From Geomonas sp. Red32 (GTDB lineage Bacteria; Desulfobacterota; Desulfuromonadia; Geobacterales; Geobacteraceae): a stretch of DNA of 64,000 bases. This document shows, one piece after another, positions 47,169-55,999 of the stretch. How positions within the stretch are numbered: the first letter of the stretch is position 1; each line of letters begins with the position of its first letter. The stretch covers positions 266,566-330,565 of the forward strand of contig NZ_JAKLOY010000007.1 of NCBI RefSeq assembly GCF_023652955.1. Reading direction: 5' to 3'. A program made the position numbers and the translations under genes. The notes under the pieces were generated by a model. It was not told the DNA's origin, ran no database searches, and saw only the letters and a program-made list of their open reading frames with translations.

Positions 47169-48173
47169 ATGAAATTGGCAAGATACGCGAAAAAGGTGAT
47201 GGCGGTAACCGTTGCGGCGATGACGCTGGCCGGCTGCTCGGTGGCGGCAAGTAACGTGGCTCCCTCCAATCCCGGGTTCGCTTCGGCCGGCTTGGCCAAG
47301 GCGGTCGCCCGGGTGAACGGGACCGAGATCACCGCCCTCGAGCTGAAAAGAGCGGAGCAGATCCTGCTGGCCAACAAGCCGGGGATGCAGGTTCCCCCCC
47401 TTCTTCAGAAGGATTTCCGGCAGCAGGCCTTGAACCAGCTGATCAGCACCGAGCTCCTCTTCCAGGCGAGCCAGAAGCTCAAGATCGACGACCTCGACCA
47501 CCAGGCCGAGCTGAAGCTGGCCCAGGTCAAGGCGGGTTTCCGCGACCCCGCGCAGTACAGCCGGGAGCTCGAGAAGATCGGCATGGACGAGCGGGCCTTC
47601 CTGACCTCCATCCGGCGGGACCTCTCCATCGCCTATTTCGTCAACACCGAGATCGCTTCCAAGGTCACCGTCACCGACGGCGAGATCGACAAGTTCTACC
47701 AGGACAATCCCGACAAGTTCAAAGGGGAAGAGCGGGTGAGGGCGAGCCACATCCTGGTGGCGGTCGACGCCAAGATGAGTGACGAGGAGAAAAAGGCCGC
47801 CCGGCAAAAGGCCGGGATGCTCCGGGAGCGGGTAGTCAAGGGTGAGGATTTCGCCAAGGTGGCCCAGGAATTCTCCGCCTGCCCGAGCTCCAAGCAGGGA
47901 GGGGATTTGGGCTATTTCGGCAAGGGGAGGATGGACCCGGTTTTCGAGAAGGCCGCCTTCGCCCTCACGCCCGTTGCGGTGAGCGAGGTGGTGGAGAGCC
48001 GCTACGGCTTCCACGTGATCAAACTCGTGGAGAAAAAGGCGGCGCAGCCGATCTCGCTTGCCCAGGCGCGCGAGAGTATCCGCAGCTACCTGCGGACCAA
48101 GAAGATCAACGATGCCAACGAGAAGTTCGTGGGTGATGCGAGAAAGGCCGCCAAGATAGACGTCATGCTGTGA
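47169..48173 (+). CDS. Parvulin-type peptidyl-prolyl isomerase lipoprotein
   Basis: 334 residues from the ATG at 47169 (GGAGG eight bases upstream; an overlapping GTG at 47166 is also possible). A lipoprotein signal ends in AAMTLAGC. A SurA/PrsA-type N-terminal domain (about 45-185) starts AVARVNGTEITALELKRAE and includes RRDLSIAYFVN. The parvulin domain (about 190-295) has VRASHILVAVD, ARQKAGMLRERVVKGEDFAKVAQEFS, GGDLGYFGKGRMDPVFEKAAF and GFHVIKL. It catalyses proline isomerisation and chaperones exported proteins. Its place in the operon, after the proline-rich large cytochrome and the Sel1 protein, suggests a dedicated folding helper. Confidence 0.92.
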   Translation: MKLARYAKKVMAVTVAAMTLAGCSVAASNVAPSNPGFASAGLAKAVARVNGTEITALELKRAEQILLANKPGMQVPPLLQKDFRQQALNQLISTELLFQASQKLKIDDLDHQAELKLAQVKAGFRDPAQYSRELEKIGMDERAFLTSIRRDLSIAYFVNTEIASKVTVTDGEIDKFYQDNPDKFKGEERVRASHILVAVDAKMSDEEKKAARQKAGMLRERVVKGEDFAKVAQEFSACPSSKQGGDLGYFGKGRMDPVFEKAAFALTPVAVSEVVESRYGFHVIKLVEKKAAQPISLAQARESIRSYLRTKKINDANEKFVGDARKAAKIDVML

Positions 48174-48193
48174 TGGTAAAGGAAGGTAGGGTC

Positions 48194-48231
48194 TCCCCTC
48201 CGCTTGGGTCTCGGGCCTAAGCGGAGGGGGG
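48194..48231 (+). terminator. Terminator-like hairpin after the isomerase gene
   Basis: CCCTCCGCTT...AAGCGGAGGG with an inner GGG/CC pairing and a loop of about seven bases, followed by GGATCTTT. The poor U-run suggests partial termination; the small gene at 48266 lies beyond it. Confidence 0.6.
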
Positions 48232-48265
48232 GATCTTTGCGGGAAACGGCGGAGGAGGGCCGGAT

Positions 48266-48493
48266 ATGGAACAAAGAATGGAAAAAAAGGTAATGAGCTC
48301 GAACTGCCTGACCTACATCGCGCTGCTGGCGGCCCTCAACTTCGGGATCCTTCTGTACGCCTCCCGGACGGTGGCACACTACCTCACCATCGACACCGCC
48401 ATGGAGCGGGTGGCCCTGGAGGCCAAACCCGCCTACGACCCGACCCTGGCTACCCCCTGCGCAGTACCCGCTTGTCACCGCTCCGGATGGTGA
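48266..48493 (+). CDS. Small membrane-anchored protein with C-terminal CX4CH motif
   Basis: 75 residues; the ATG is preceded by GGAGGAGGG. A short cytoplasmic N-terminus (MEQRMEKKVMSSN), one membrane helix (CLTYIALLAALNFGILLYA, about 14-32), then a periplasmic tail ending [15 protein letters not shown]. The CAVPACH sequence is a CX4CH motif, the same non-canonical spacing as one motif in the selenocysteine cytochrome, so it might bind haem c. Alternatively it is only a metal or redox pair. No family recognised. It overlaps the 3' end of the convergent selB gene by 44 bases, so its tail could be a chance extension, but the ribosome binding site and helix favour a real gene. Confidence 0.6.
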   Translation: MEQRMEKKVMSSNCLTYIALLAALNFGILLYASRTVAHYLTIDTAMERVALEAKPAYDPTLATPCAVPACHRSGW

Positions 48494-50360
48494 GTCTCTC
48501 CTGATCGAAGTATTCCAGTAGCGGAATCATGAACTTCCGCGACAGTCCCGTAAATTCCCTGAACTCGGGCGGGGTGATCTCCCCGTGTTCCCTGAGGTAG
48601 CCGGTCAGCCTGCTGCGGATGTCGGCCAACGGCGCCGGCGCGTAGTAAAGATCGCTCCTCACCTTCACCACCCTTCCTTCCCGGATGAGGTGGTTCAGGT
48701 GCTCGTAGAGCTCCTTTTCGCGGCAGCTCAGGCGCTCGCAGAGCTCCTTGACCGCCGGCGGCTCCATGGCCGAGTCTATAAGGGCGGTCTCGAGCTCGCG
48801 CTGGAACTCCGCCTGGTCGCGGCTCACCTCGGCGCTTCTCCCCGGCAGCCGGACGAGATCGCGGTCCGAGACGGCCAGCCCCTCCTTCTCCATGCTGGCG
48901 AGCAGCGGCCCGAAGAAGCGCGGATCGCTCCTTTTCGGGATGCGGGACTTGAGCTCCTCCTTCCCGATCCCCTCCTGCATGGCGTTCTCCCTGAGGAAGG
49001 TGACGAGCTCGTGGGAGAGCTTCTCCTTGAGCTGGTCGAACGAGGCGCGCCCGAGGAAGATGCGGGGCTCCTTGACCATCTGCACGATGGCCCCGGAGGT
49101 GAGCAGGGGAGGGAGGAGGGTGTCGAGCTTGCGGGCCGAGAGCCCGCTGCGGCTCATGAGCTCCTCCAGGGAAACCCCCGACAAGAGCGAGGATTCCACC
49201 ATCAGCCGGATGCGGTCCTGGTCGCACCCTGCTTCCACCGCCTCTAAAAGCATGAGCGCCTCGGTCGAGCGGCGGCGGCGCCGCGGCGGGGCCGGGTCGA
49301 GCACGGCGCCCCCACCCAGGGTCGCCTGGGGGGAGAAGGTCCGCAGCACGAACGGGTCCCCCGGGAGCAGGAGCACGGGGCGGGCGAGCCTTAACTGCGC
49401 GTAGCAGCTCTCTCCGGGCTCAAGGGCGCTCCGGTCGAAGAGGATCACTTGGGCGGCTACCTCGTAGGTGGCCGAGTGGAGTCTCAGGGTGGAGCGGTGT
49501 ACCAGCTCGCGCGGCGCCGAAGGGAGGTGGTTGAGCTTGACGTCCACGGCGCGGGTAGGGCGGTACACGCCGCGCGGGGTGACCACGTCTCCGGGAGAGA
49601 CCTCGGTATGCTCCACCCCCTGCAGATTGACCGCCAGCCGCTCGCCACCGCCCCCACGCTCCACCTTGCTCCCGAAGGACTGCACGCCGCGGACGCGGCA
49701 GGAGAGCCCGCCGGGAAGGAGCTCCACCTCGTCCCCCACCGATACCTGCCCGCTCAAAAGGGTCCCGGTCACCACGGTCCCGAAACCGGTCACCGTGAAG
49801 ACCCGGTCCACCGGGAGGCGGAAGGCGGCGTCGCCCCGCTTTTGCACCGTCTCGGCGGCCGCGAGCTTCAGCTCGTTCTTCAAGAGCTCCAGCCCTTCGC
49901 CGGTGCGGGAGGAGACAGGAATGACGGGAGCGCCGTCCAGGAAGCTTCCCCCCAGGTACTCCCTGATCTCCTCGGCCACCAGGTCGAGCCATTCCTTCTC
50001 CACCAGGTCGCACTTGGTCAGCACCACCAGCCCCCGCTTGACCCCGAGGAGGTTGCAGATCTCCAGGTGCTCGCGGGTCTGGGGCATCACCCCCTCGTCG
50101 GCCGCGATCACCAGGAGGACCAGGTCCATCCCTCCTACTCCGGCCACCATGGTGCGCACGAAGCGCTCATGCCCGGGGACGTCCACGATGCCGAAGCGGA
50201 CCTCGCCGGGGAATTCGAGGTGGGCGAAACCGAGCTCGATGGTGATCCCGCGGGCCTTTTCCTCCTTGAGACGGTCGGTGTCGACCCCGGTCAGTGCCTT
50301 GACCAGCGAGGTCTTGCCGTGGTCGATATGGCCGGCGGTGCCTAAGATGAGATGCTTCAT
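48450..50360 (-). CDS. selB: Selenocysteine-specific elongation factor SelB
   Basis: 636 residues, the usual SelB length. The GTPase domain starts [20 protein letters not shown] (P-loop 10-17) and has [17 protein letters not shown] (switch I), DVPGHERF (switch II) and LTKCDLVE (base specificity). EF-Tu-like domains 2 and 3 follow (about 175-340, [15 protein letters not shown]). The C-terminal about 270 residues are winged helices, including the SECIS-binding last one ([29 protein letters not shown]). SelB carries Sec-tRNA to UGA codons marked by a SECIS hairpin. selC and a UGA-containing cytochrome gene lie within 10 kb. selA and selD are not in the window. Confidence 0.97.
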   Translation of the reverse strand: MKHLILGTAGHIDHGKTSLVKALTGVDTDRLKEEKARGITIELGFAHLEFPGEVRFGIVDVPGHERFVRTMVAGVGGMDLVLLVIAADEGVMPQTREHLEICNLLGVKRGLVVLTKCDLVEKEWLDLVAEEIREYLGGSFLDGAPVIPVSSRTGEGLELLKNELKLAAAETVQKRGDAAFRLPVDRVFTVTGFGTVVTGTLLSGQVSVGDEVELLPGGLSCRVRGVQSFGSKVERGGGGERLAVNLQGVEHTEVSPGDVVTPRGVYRPTRAVDVKLNHLPSAPRELVHRSTLRLHSATYEVAAQVILFDRSALEPGESCYAQLRLARPVLLLPGDPFVLRTFSPQATLGGGAVLDPAPPRRRRRSTEALMLLEAVEAGCDQDRIRLMVESSLLSGVSLEELMSRSGLSARKLDTLLPPLLTSGAIVQMVKEPRIFLGRASFDQLKEKLSHELVTFLRENAMQEGIGKEELKSRIPKRSDPRFFGPLLASMEKEGLAVSDRDLVRLPGRSAEVSRDQAEFQRELETALIDSAMEPPAVKELCERLSCREKELYEHLNHLIREGRVVKVRSDLYYAPAPLADIRSRLTGYLREHGEITPPEFREFTGLSRKFMIPLLEYFDQERLTIRSGDKRVLRRG

Positions 50361-50400
50361 GACGCTCCTTTTGGTGCCACAGGGCGGGGACCGGCAGCCC

Positions 50401-51894
50401 TCACCGCCAGTGGTAATACTCCGGCTGCGGCTCTTCCTCGCCAGGCTCCTCGCTGGGGAGGGGAAGTCCGTCCCCCTCTTCCCGTCCCGATTCGGAGAAG
50501 CCGAACTTCTTCATCCGGTACCGCAGGGTGTCCCTGCTGGTCTTCAGGAACTTGGCCGCCTTGGTCTGGTTTCCTCCCGATTTCTTCAGCGCCAGCTGGA
50601 TGAGCTGCTTTTCCAGCTCCTCGAGGGAGATGCCGTTGGCGGGGAGGACGATGTGCTCGCCGTTCTCGTCGGTCCTGATGGCCGCCGCGCCGCTGTTACT
50701 CTTTTGTTCGCTCCCCCACCGGCTGATTTCGGGGGGGAGGTGTTCCACCGGAAGAATCTTCTCCTGCCCGAGCATCATCAGCCGCTCGATGCAGTTTCTG
50801 AGCTCACGCACGTTCCCCGGCCAGTCGTAGCGGGAGAGTTGCTCGAGGGTCTCCGGCGCCGCGCCCAGCACGTTTCTTCCGTACTCCTCGTTGAGGCTCT
50901 CGACGAAGTACTGGACCAGGGCCCCGATGTCCTCCTTGCGCTCACGTAGCGAGGGGAGGGCGATGTGCATCACGTTGAGCCGGAAGAAGAGGTCCCCCCT
51001 GAACTTTCCTTCCTTCACCATGGTGGGGAGGTTCTGATGGGTAGCGGTGATGATCCTGACGTTGGCCTCGACGTCCTCCTGTCCCCCCAGCCGGCGGAAC
51101 CTTTTGGTCTCCACCGCCTTGAGGATCTTGGCCTGCATGGCGAAGGGCATGTCCCCGATCTCGTCGAGGAAGACGGAGCCCCCCTCCGCCATCTCGAAGA
51201 CCCCCTTGTGGAGCTTGGAGGCGTCGGTGAAGGCCCCCTTTTCGTGGCCGAAGAGCTCGTTTTCCAGGAGGTTCTCCGGGATGGATGCGCAGTTTATCTC
51301 GATGAAGGGGGCGTCGGCCCGGGCGCTGTGGTAGTGGATGGCTTTCGCCACCAGCTCCTTGCCGGTGCCGCTCTCCCCGGTGATCAGCACGGTCTTGGCG
51401 TCGGTGTCCGCGCAGATCTTGATCATCTTGAAGACCTCGATCATCTTCTGGCTGTTGCCGACCAGCTTGTCGTGCTCCGATTTTTTCCGCAGTTCCCGGC
51501 GGAAGTAGTCGACCTCCTTGCGGAGCCTCCGCTTTTCGAAGGCCCGGTGGACCACGTGTTTGATCGCCTCGATGTTGAACGGCTTGCCGAAGAAGTCCTC
51601 CGCCCCGTCCTGCAGCGCCTTGACCGCGGAGTCCGCGTTGGCGTAGGCGGTGATCATGATGACGTAGAGGTCCTCGTTGGCCTTCTTGAATCTTTTGAGG
51701 AGCTCAAGGCCGTCCAGGTCGGGAAGGCAGATGTCCAGAAGGACCAGCTCGGGCCGGAACGATGAGAACTTGGCCAGGGCCTCGTGCCCCGAGGCGGCGG
51801 TTTCCACGTCGAAACCTTCCTTCTTGAGCATGGCCGCCAGGGACCACGCGATCAGCTTTTCGTCGTCAACTACGAGGACGCGGTTTTTACTCAT
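50401..51894 (-). CDS. NtrC-family sigma-54-dependent response regulator
   Basis: 497 residues from ATG 51894, where the receiver starts ([13 protein letters not shown]); a longer frame from 51933 adds nothing conserved. Phosphoacceptor Asp 54 ([13 protein letters not shown]) and Lys 104 are present. The AAA+ domain has Walker A GESGTGKE (173-180), GAFTDA (220-225, a variant of the sigma-54-contacting GAFTGA), Walker [13 protein letters not shown] and the arginine-finger region. A Fis-type helix-turn-helix ([22 protein letters not shown]) ends the conserved part; an acidic Pro-rich tail follows. It activates sigma-54 promoters. A PAS histidine kinase gene is divergent, 609 bases away, and may be its partner. 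Confidence 0.93.
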   Translation of the reverse strand: MSKNRVLVVDDEKLIAWSLAAMLKKEGFDVETAASGHEALAKFSSFRPELVLLDICLPDLDGLELLKRFKKANEDLYVIMITAYANADSAVKALQDGAEDFFGKPFNIEAIKHVVHRAFEKRRLRKEVDYFRRELRKKSEHDKLVGNSQKMIEVFKMIKICADTDAKTVLITGESGTGKELVAKAIHYHSARADAPFIEINCASIPENLLENELFGHEKGAFTDASKLHKGVFEMAEGGSVFLDEIGDMPFAMQAKILKAVETKRFRRLGGQEDVEANVRIITATHQNLPTMVKEGKFRGDLFFRLNVMHIALPSLRERKEDIGALVQYFVESLNEEYGRNVLGAAPETLEQLSRYDWPGNVRELRNCIERLMMLGQEKILPVEHLPPEISRWGSEQKSNSGAAAIRTDENGEHIVLPANGISLEELEKQLIQLALKKSGGNQTKAAKFLKTSRDTLRYRMKKFGFSESGREEGDGLPLPSEEPGEEEPQPEYYHWR

Positions 51895-52503
51895 CGATTT
51901 GTCCTTCCTCGCTATCGGTTCCGCCGTTGGCACTCATTGCATTGGCAGATATGCATACATGGATCTCAAAGCCTGTGACTTTCCCTGCCCAGGCTCCGTC
52001 ATGGCCCCGGCTGGTCAGACTGGTCAGACTGGTCAGACTGGTGGGGGCAATTCCCCCAGTGGTGGGTCATATCACCCACTCGGGCCGTGCCTACCGTTCA
52101 GACTGGGGATTTTTACCCAAACCGCCTCGCCGGCACCCTAGATGGGGCAAATCGCGCAGAAATTCCCCTGAAAGCTGGTCAAAAGACCACCTGCGGCTGG
52201 TCGGCCGCTCCCGGGCCTGCGGCCATTGCATTCAAAAATACTTATATATTCGGACCCTTGAAGGAGTGGGCCTCGAAGAGCTGGTTCGCGGCCAGCTCCC
52301 CTAAAATACAACGGTTTATTCATGAGCATAATCTGTGCCGATTGTAGCCTGCCTGTAATCTGTATACATGCGCGGCGGGGGGAGGCTCGGGAGGAATTTG
52401 ATTTGGCAGGGTTAATGCACCGCCAAACGGACGCGGCTGTATCTCCCGTGAGGAAGAGGCCGGCCCATGCCGCCTCGCCGCAGACCTGATCGGAGTATGT
52501 TCC
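51895..52503. other. Divergent regulatory spacer between regulator and kinase genes
   Basis: 609 bases with no supported gene. At about 52012-52042 a TGGTCAGAC unit is repeated in tandem (three full copies plus a partial). Directly after it come GGGGGCAATTCCCCC (about 52044-52058) and GGGTCATATCACCC (about 52064-52077), both palindromic and similar to sequences at 40672-40711. A TGGCAC...TTGCA pair at 51927-51941 has the wrong spacing for sigma-54. An AT-rich patch (AAATACTTATATATTC, about 52238-52253) could hold a sigma-70 promoter for the kinase. Confidence 0.55.
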
Positions 52504-54117
52504 ATGCCTGAAACCCACAATTACCAGCTTCTTATAGCTTCCGAGGACGCAGACATTCCCGCCACCGAGGTGATAGATCGCGGGTTCCCCCTTCTTGACC
52601 TGCTGGAAAACGCCAACGACCTGATCCAGAGCGTGGACGAGCACGGATCGTTTCTCTTCGTCAACCGCGCCTGGAAGGAGGCGATGGGCTACAGCGACGA
52701 GGAGATCGCCCGGCTGAGGGTGTTCGACGTCATCAGCCCGGCCTGCCGGGACCACTGCTCGTTGCTCTTCCAGGAGATCATCCAGGGGAGGAGTGTGCGG
52801 CGTGTCGACGTCCAGTTCACCGCCAAGGACGGGAAGGTGGTGGAGCTCGAGGGGAGCATCAACTGCAGCAAGACTGAGGGGAGACCTGCCATCACCCGCG
52901 GGATCTTCCGGGACGTGACCGACCGCAAGATCATGGAGCGTGAGCTTCAGCAGAGCGAGGACCGCTACCGCAAGCTCTTCCAGCACGCCCCCGATGCCAT
53001 CGTCGTCCATTGCGACGGCACCTTCATCGATCTCAACGACGAGGCCTGCCGCCTGTTTGCCATCGATTCCCCCGGCCAGGTGATCGGAACCCCGATCGTG
53101 CCCTGGATTCACCCCGATTCGAGGGAGTCCGTCGCCAGCAGGATCCGGTTGAGCCAGGAGACGGGCGAGACCTCGTCCCTCCGGGAGGCCACGGTGGTCC
53201 GCCGGGACGGGAGCACGGTCGACGTCGAGGCGACCGGTACCATCATCATGTTCCAGGGGAGATCCGCCTCGCAGGTCATTCTGCGCGACATCACCGAGCG
53301 CAAGCTGGCCGAAGCGAAGAGAGCCGAGTGGAACGCCCTGCTGGAAAGAAAGGTCGAGGAGAAGACCCGCCACCTCAAGGAGGCCCAGACCAAGCTCATC
53401 CAGTCCGAGAAGATGGCCACCCTCGGCGAGGTCATCTTCGGCGCCGCCCACGAGCTCAACAACCCGCTGGCGGGCATCCTGGGGGCCATCCAGGTATTGC
53501 GCAAGTCCGCGCTCTCCCAGCCGATCGTCGACGAGCTGATGGAAGGGGTTGACGTCCTGGAGGACATCGAAAACGCGGCCCTGCGCTGCCAGAAGATCGT
53601 CGACGACCTGACCCGGTTCTCCACCCAGGCACGCTGCAACTTCAGTCAGATGGACCTCAACCAGGTCCTCCGCGACACCCTCGATGTCATGGAAGAGCAG
53701 TTCTCCGAGATGAGCATCCAGGTCCAGTGGAACACCGACGCGAGGCTTCCGCTCATCGACGGCGATTTCGTGAAGCTCCTCGAGGTCTTCGTGAACCTCC
53801 TGCAAAACGCCCGCAGCGCCCTTTCCCACCGGGGCACCCTCGAGATCGCCACCCGCGTCATCAAGAAGTACCACGAGGCGCCCCAGGTAGCGGTCAGCAT
53901 CCGGGACAACGGCTGCGGCATTCCCGCCCACAACCTGAAGAAGATCTTCGATCCCTTCTTCACCACCAAGCCGGTCGGAAAGGGACCCGGACTGGGACTC
54001 ACCGTCTGCTATGGGATCATCAAGCGGCACGGCGGGGAGATCGAGGTCAAGAGCGCAGTCGGCAAGGGGACCGAGGTCACGGTCATTCTTCCGCTCTGCC
54101 AACCGAAAACGGGGTGA
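52504..54117 (+). CDS. PAS-domain sensor histidine kinase
   Basis: 537 residues, soluble. PAS 1 spans about 30-150 (ANDLIQSVDEHGSFLFVNRAWKEAMGYSDEEI...FRDVTDRKIMERELQ) and PAS 2 about 155-275 (RYRKLFQHAPDAIVVHCDGTFID...VILRDITERKLAEA). A coiled coil leads to HisKA with His 316 (FGAAHELNNPLAGILG). The HATPase has FVNLLQNARSALS, IRDNGCGIPAHNL and GKGPGLGLTVCYGIIKRHGG. No membrane segment, so a cytoplasmic or redox signal is likely. A terminator follows at 54144. It is divergent from the NtrC-type regulator and is a probable partner of it. Confidence 0.93.
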   Translation: MPETHNYQLLIASEDADIPATEVIDRGFPLLDLLENANDLIQSVDEHGSFLFVNRAWKEAMGYSDEEIARLRVFDVISPACRDHCSLLFQEIIQGRSVRRVDVQFTAKDGKVVELEGSINCSKTEGRPAITRGIFRDVTDRKIMERELQQSEDRYRKLFQHAPDAIVVHCDGTFIDLNDEACRLFAIDSPGQVIGTPIVPWIHPDSRESVASRIRLSQETGETSSLREATVVRRDGSTVDVEATGTIIMFQGRSASQVILRDITERKLAEAKRAEWNALLERKVEEKTRHLKEAQTKLIQSEKMATLGEVIFGAAHELNNPLAGILGAIQVLRKSALSQPIVDELMEGVDVLEDIENAALRCQKIVDDLTRFSTQARCNFSQMDLNQVLRDTLDVMEEQFSEMSIQVQWNTDARLPLIDGDFVKLLEVFVNLLQNARSALSHRGTLEIATRVIKKYHEAPQVAVSIRDNGCGIPAHNLKKIFDPFFTTKPVGKGPGLGLTVCYGIIKRHGGEIEVKSAVGKGTEVTVILPLCQPKTG

Positions 54118-54143
54118 TGGTCCCTCCTGTCCATCATCCCGCC

Positions 54144-54177
54144 GAGGGCTGCGCTTTCCGCGCAGCCCTCTTTTTTT
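54144..54177 (+). terminator. Rho-independent terminator of the PAS kinase gene
   Basis: GAGGGCTGCG pairs with CGCAGCCCTC around the loop CTTTCCG, followed by seven T residues (54171-54177). Confidence 0.93.
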
Positions 54178-54231
54178 GTCCGGCGCTTCGAGTTAAACCC
54201 TCGCCCCTGCAGTGAAGTGAAGAATAGCAGC

Positions 54232-54419
54232 GTTGTCAGCTGGCGTCCGACCGCAGTCGGCTGGCGTCTGACCGTTGTCGGCTGGCGTCTGACTGCAGTC
54301 GACTGGCGTCTGACCGTTGTCGGCTGGCGTCTGACTTCAGTCAGCTGGCGTCTGACTGCAGTCGGCTGGCGTCTGACTGCAGTCGGCTGGCGTCTGACTG
54401 CAGTCGGCTGGCGTCTGAC
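54232..54419. repeat. Tandem array of a 21-bp unit, about nine copies
   Basis: The unit TGGCGTCTGACTGCAGTCGGC is repeated about nine times, with variants (ACCGTTGTC, ACTTCAGTC) in the first six and perfect copies at the 3' end. Many copies contain the palindrome GACTGCAGTC. 21 is a multiple of 3, so a false repetitive reading frame appears on both strands. The rest of the 605-base gap (54118-54722) holds a terminator, the related repeat pair at 54486 and no supported gene. Confidence 0.95.
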
Positions 54420-54485
54420 GACGTGCATAACACCGTACAATCATTGACGGTTTAGATGTCGAGTCGCATGCACTCTTGTCACGCG

Positions 54486-54527
54486 CCAGCTGACAGCTGT
54501 CAAACGCCAGCTGACAGCTGTCAAACA
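54486..54527. repeat. Two copies of a 21-bp unit, inverted relative to the 54232 array
   Basis: CGCCAGCTGACAGCTGTCAAA occurs twice in direct succession. The reverse complement of the 54232 unit, starting CGCCAGCCGACTGCAGTC, matches it at about 17 of 21 positions. So both arrays belong to one family in opposite orientation, separated by about 66 bases. Each contains an internal palindrome (CAGCTGACAGCTG). Confidence 0.85.
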
Positions 54528-54722
54528 CGGGGTGATCGCTGGCAAACGAAGGGGGAGCTGGAGCATTATCGGAGGACTGCCGATGGGACCTGAATCTCTC
54601 TTCGGGGATGGCGCGAGAAAGGCAAAAGAGGCTGCCGGAGCTGCCACTGCATCTAGTCAACTCCTCCGGAATATGGTATTGCATCTGTCTGACGCTGCAA
54701 CCCCGGCGCAAAAGGAGATTGC

Positions 54723-55832
54723 ATGGTCGATGAACGACGTCTGGTGACGACCTTCCTGGAGCTTTGCTCGGTCGACTCCGAGCCTTGCCGGGAGCGGCTG
54801 ATGGCCGATCACCTGATCGCTCTGCTGAAGAAGCTCGGTTTCGAGGTGGTCGAGGATGATGCAGGCGGGAAAACCGGCGGCAACGCGGGTAACCTGACCG
54901 CGCGCCTGGCGGGTAACGAAGACCTGGCTCCGGTCCTGTTCTGCTGCCACATGGACCGCGTGGTCCCCGGGATGGGGGTAAAACCTCGCCGGGAGGGGGA
55001 TCTCCTGGTCGGCGACGGCACCACCGTGCTCGGTGCCGACGACGCCTCGGGTCTCGCCGCCATCCTCGAAGCCGTGGCGGTGCTGACGGCTCGCGGTGGT
55101 GACCATCCCCCCATCGAGCTCGTCTTCACCGTCGCCGAAGAGCTCTCCCTTCTTGGCTCAGGCGTTTACGACCTAAGCCGCCTCTCCGCTCCCTACTGCT
55201 TCGTCCTCGATGCCTCGGGCTCGGTCGGGGAGATCGTCCTCCGGGCTCCCGAGCATGTCAAATTCCGCGCGGTCTTCCACGGTTGTAAGGCCCACGCCGG
55301 TTTCGTTCCCGAGCAGGGGATCTCCGCCATCCAGATGGCCGCTGCCGCCATCGGCCGGATGGAGCTTTTGCGGATCGATGTCGATACCACCGCCAACATC
55401 GGGAGCATCTCCGCAAGCGGTCCCACCAACATCGTTCCCGACCGTTGCGAAATCCTGGGCGAGGCGAGATCGGTCGACCGTGGGAAGCTCGAACGCCATC
55501 TGAAGCGATTGACCGGCGCCATGGAGCAAGCCGCCTCCGAGTTCGGGGGAAAGGTAGAAATCACCCTCACCACCTGTTACAAGACCTACACCCATTCCGA
55601 AGAGGCCCCCGTAGTCCAAAGAGCCGCCCGGGCAGCTGCCGCCTTAGGCGTACCCGTTGTTTTCAAAGCGACCGGAGGTGGCTCCGACGCCAATATCTTC
55701 AACGACCGCGGCCTTCCCACCGTGGTCTTGAGCTGTGGCTATCAAAAGGCCCACACCACCGAAGAGTCGCTTCCCGTCGATCAACTGGTCCGGCTTGCGC
55801 AATGGACGCTGGCCATCATCGAGGACCGCTGA
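54723..55832 (+). CDS. M20-family metallopeptidase, PepT-like
   Basis: 369 residues, no signal peptide. Zinc ligands of the M20 family are visible: His in LFCCHMDRV, the bridging Asp in LGADDASGLA, Glu-Glu in FTVAEELSLLG, Asp in VLDASGSVGE and His near the C-terminus (AHTTEES). The dimerisation domain (about 180-290, EHVKFRAVFHGCKAHAG) fits tripeptide aminopeptidase T or the related PepT-like group. It probably trims small peptides in the cytoplasm. AAAAGGAG precedes the ATG. A broken spacer of 167 bases follows before the chromate-type transporter gene. Confidence 0.92.
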   Translation: MVDERRLVTTFLELCSVDSEPCRERLMADHLIALLKKLGFEVVEDDAGGKTGGNAGNLTARLAGNEDLAPVLFCCHMDRVVPGMGVKPRREGDLLVGDGTTVLGADDASGLAAILEAVAVLTARGGDHPPIELVFTVAEELSLLGSGVYDLSRLSAPYCFVLDASGSVGEIVLRAPEHVKFRAVFHGCKAHAGFVPEQGISAIQMAAAAIGRMELLRIDVDTTANIGSISASGPTNIVPDRCEILGEARSVDRGKLERHLKRLTGAMEQAASEFGGKVEITLTTCYKTYTHSEEAPVVQRAARAAAALGVPVVFKATGGGSDANIFNDRGLPTVVLSCGYQKAHTTEESLPVDQLVRLAQWTLAIIEDR

Positions 55833-55999
55833 TTCAAAGCGGCCTTTGTGACTTTGTCCCCAACTCCGGCCCTGACGAGCGAACCGCTCGCTTTCTCTCC
55901 TTCCTCGGCACTTGAGGAAAGGTATTCACGTACCCCTGTCCGCTGTCCCTCCCTTGCAAGGGGAAGAGCAGGCCGGACCATGGTGGTGGAGGCAGTAAT

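Noticed and set aside
51927..51941. Sigma-54 promoter (TGGCAC and TTGCA)
   Set aside because: The spacing between the GG and GC elements is two bases too short for a functional -24/-12 site.
54009..54447. Repetitive proteins on both strands over the 21-bp array
   Set aside because: Artefacts of a 21-bp unit without stop codons; no start signals.
54232..54527. CRISPR array
   Set aside because: Units are directly adjacent with no unique spacers, and no cas genes are present.
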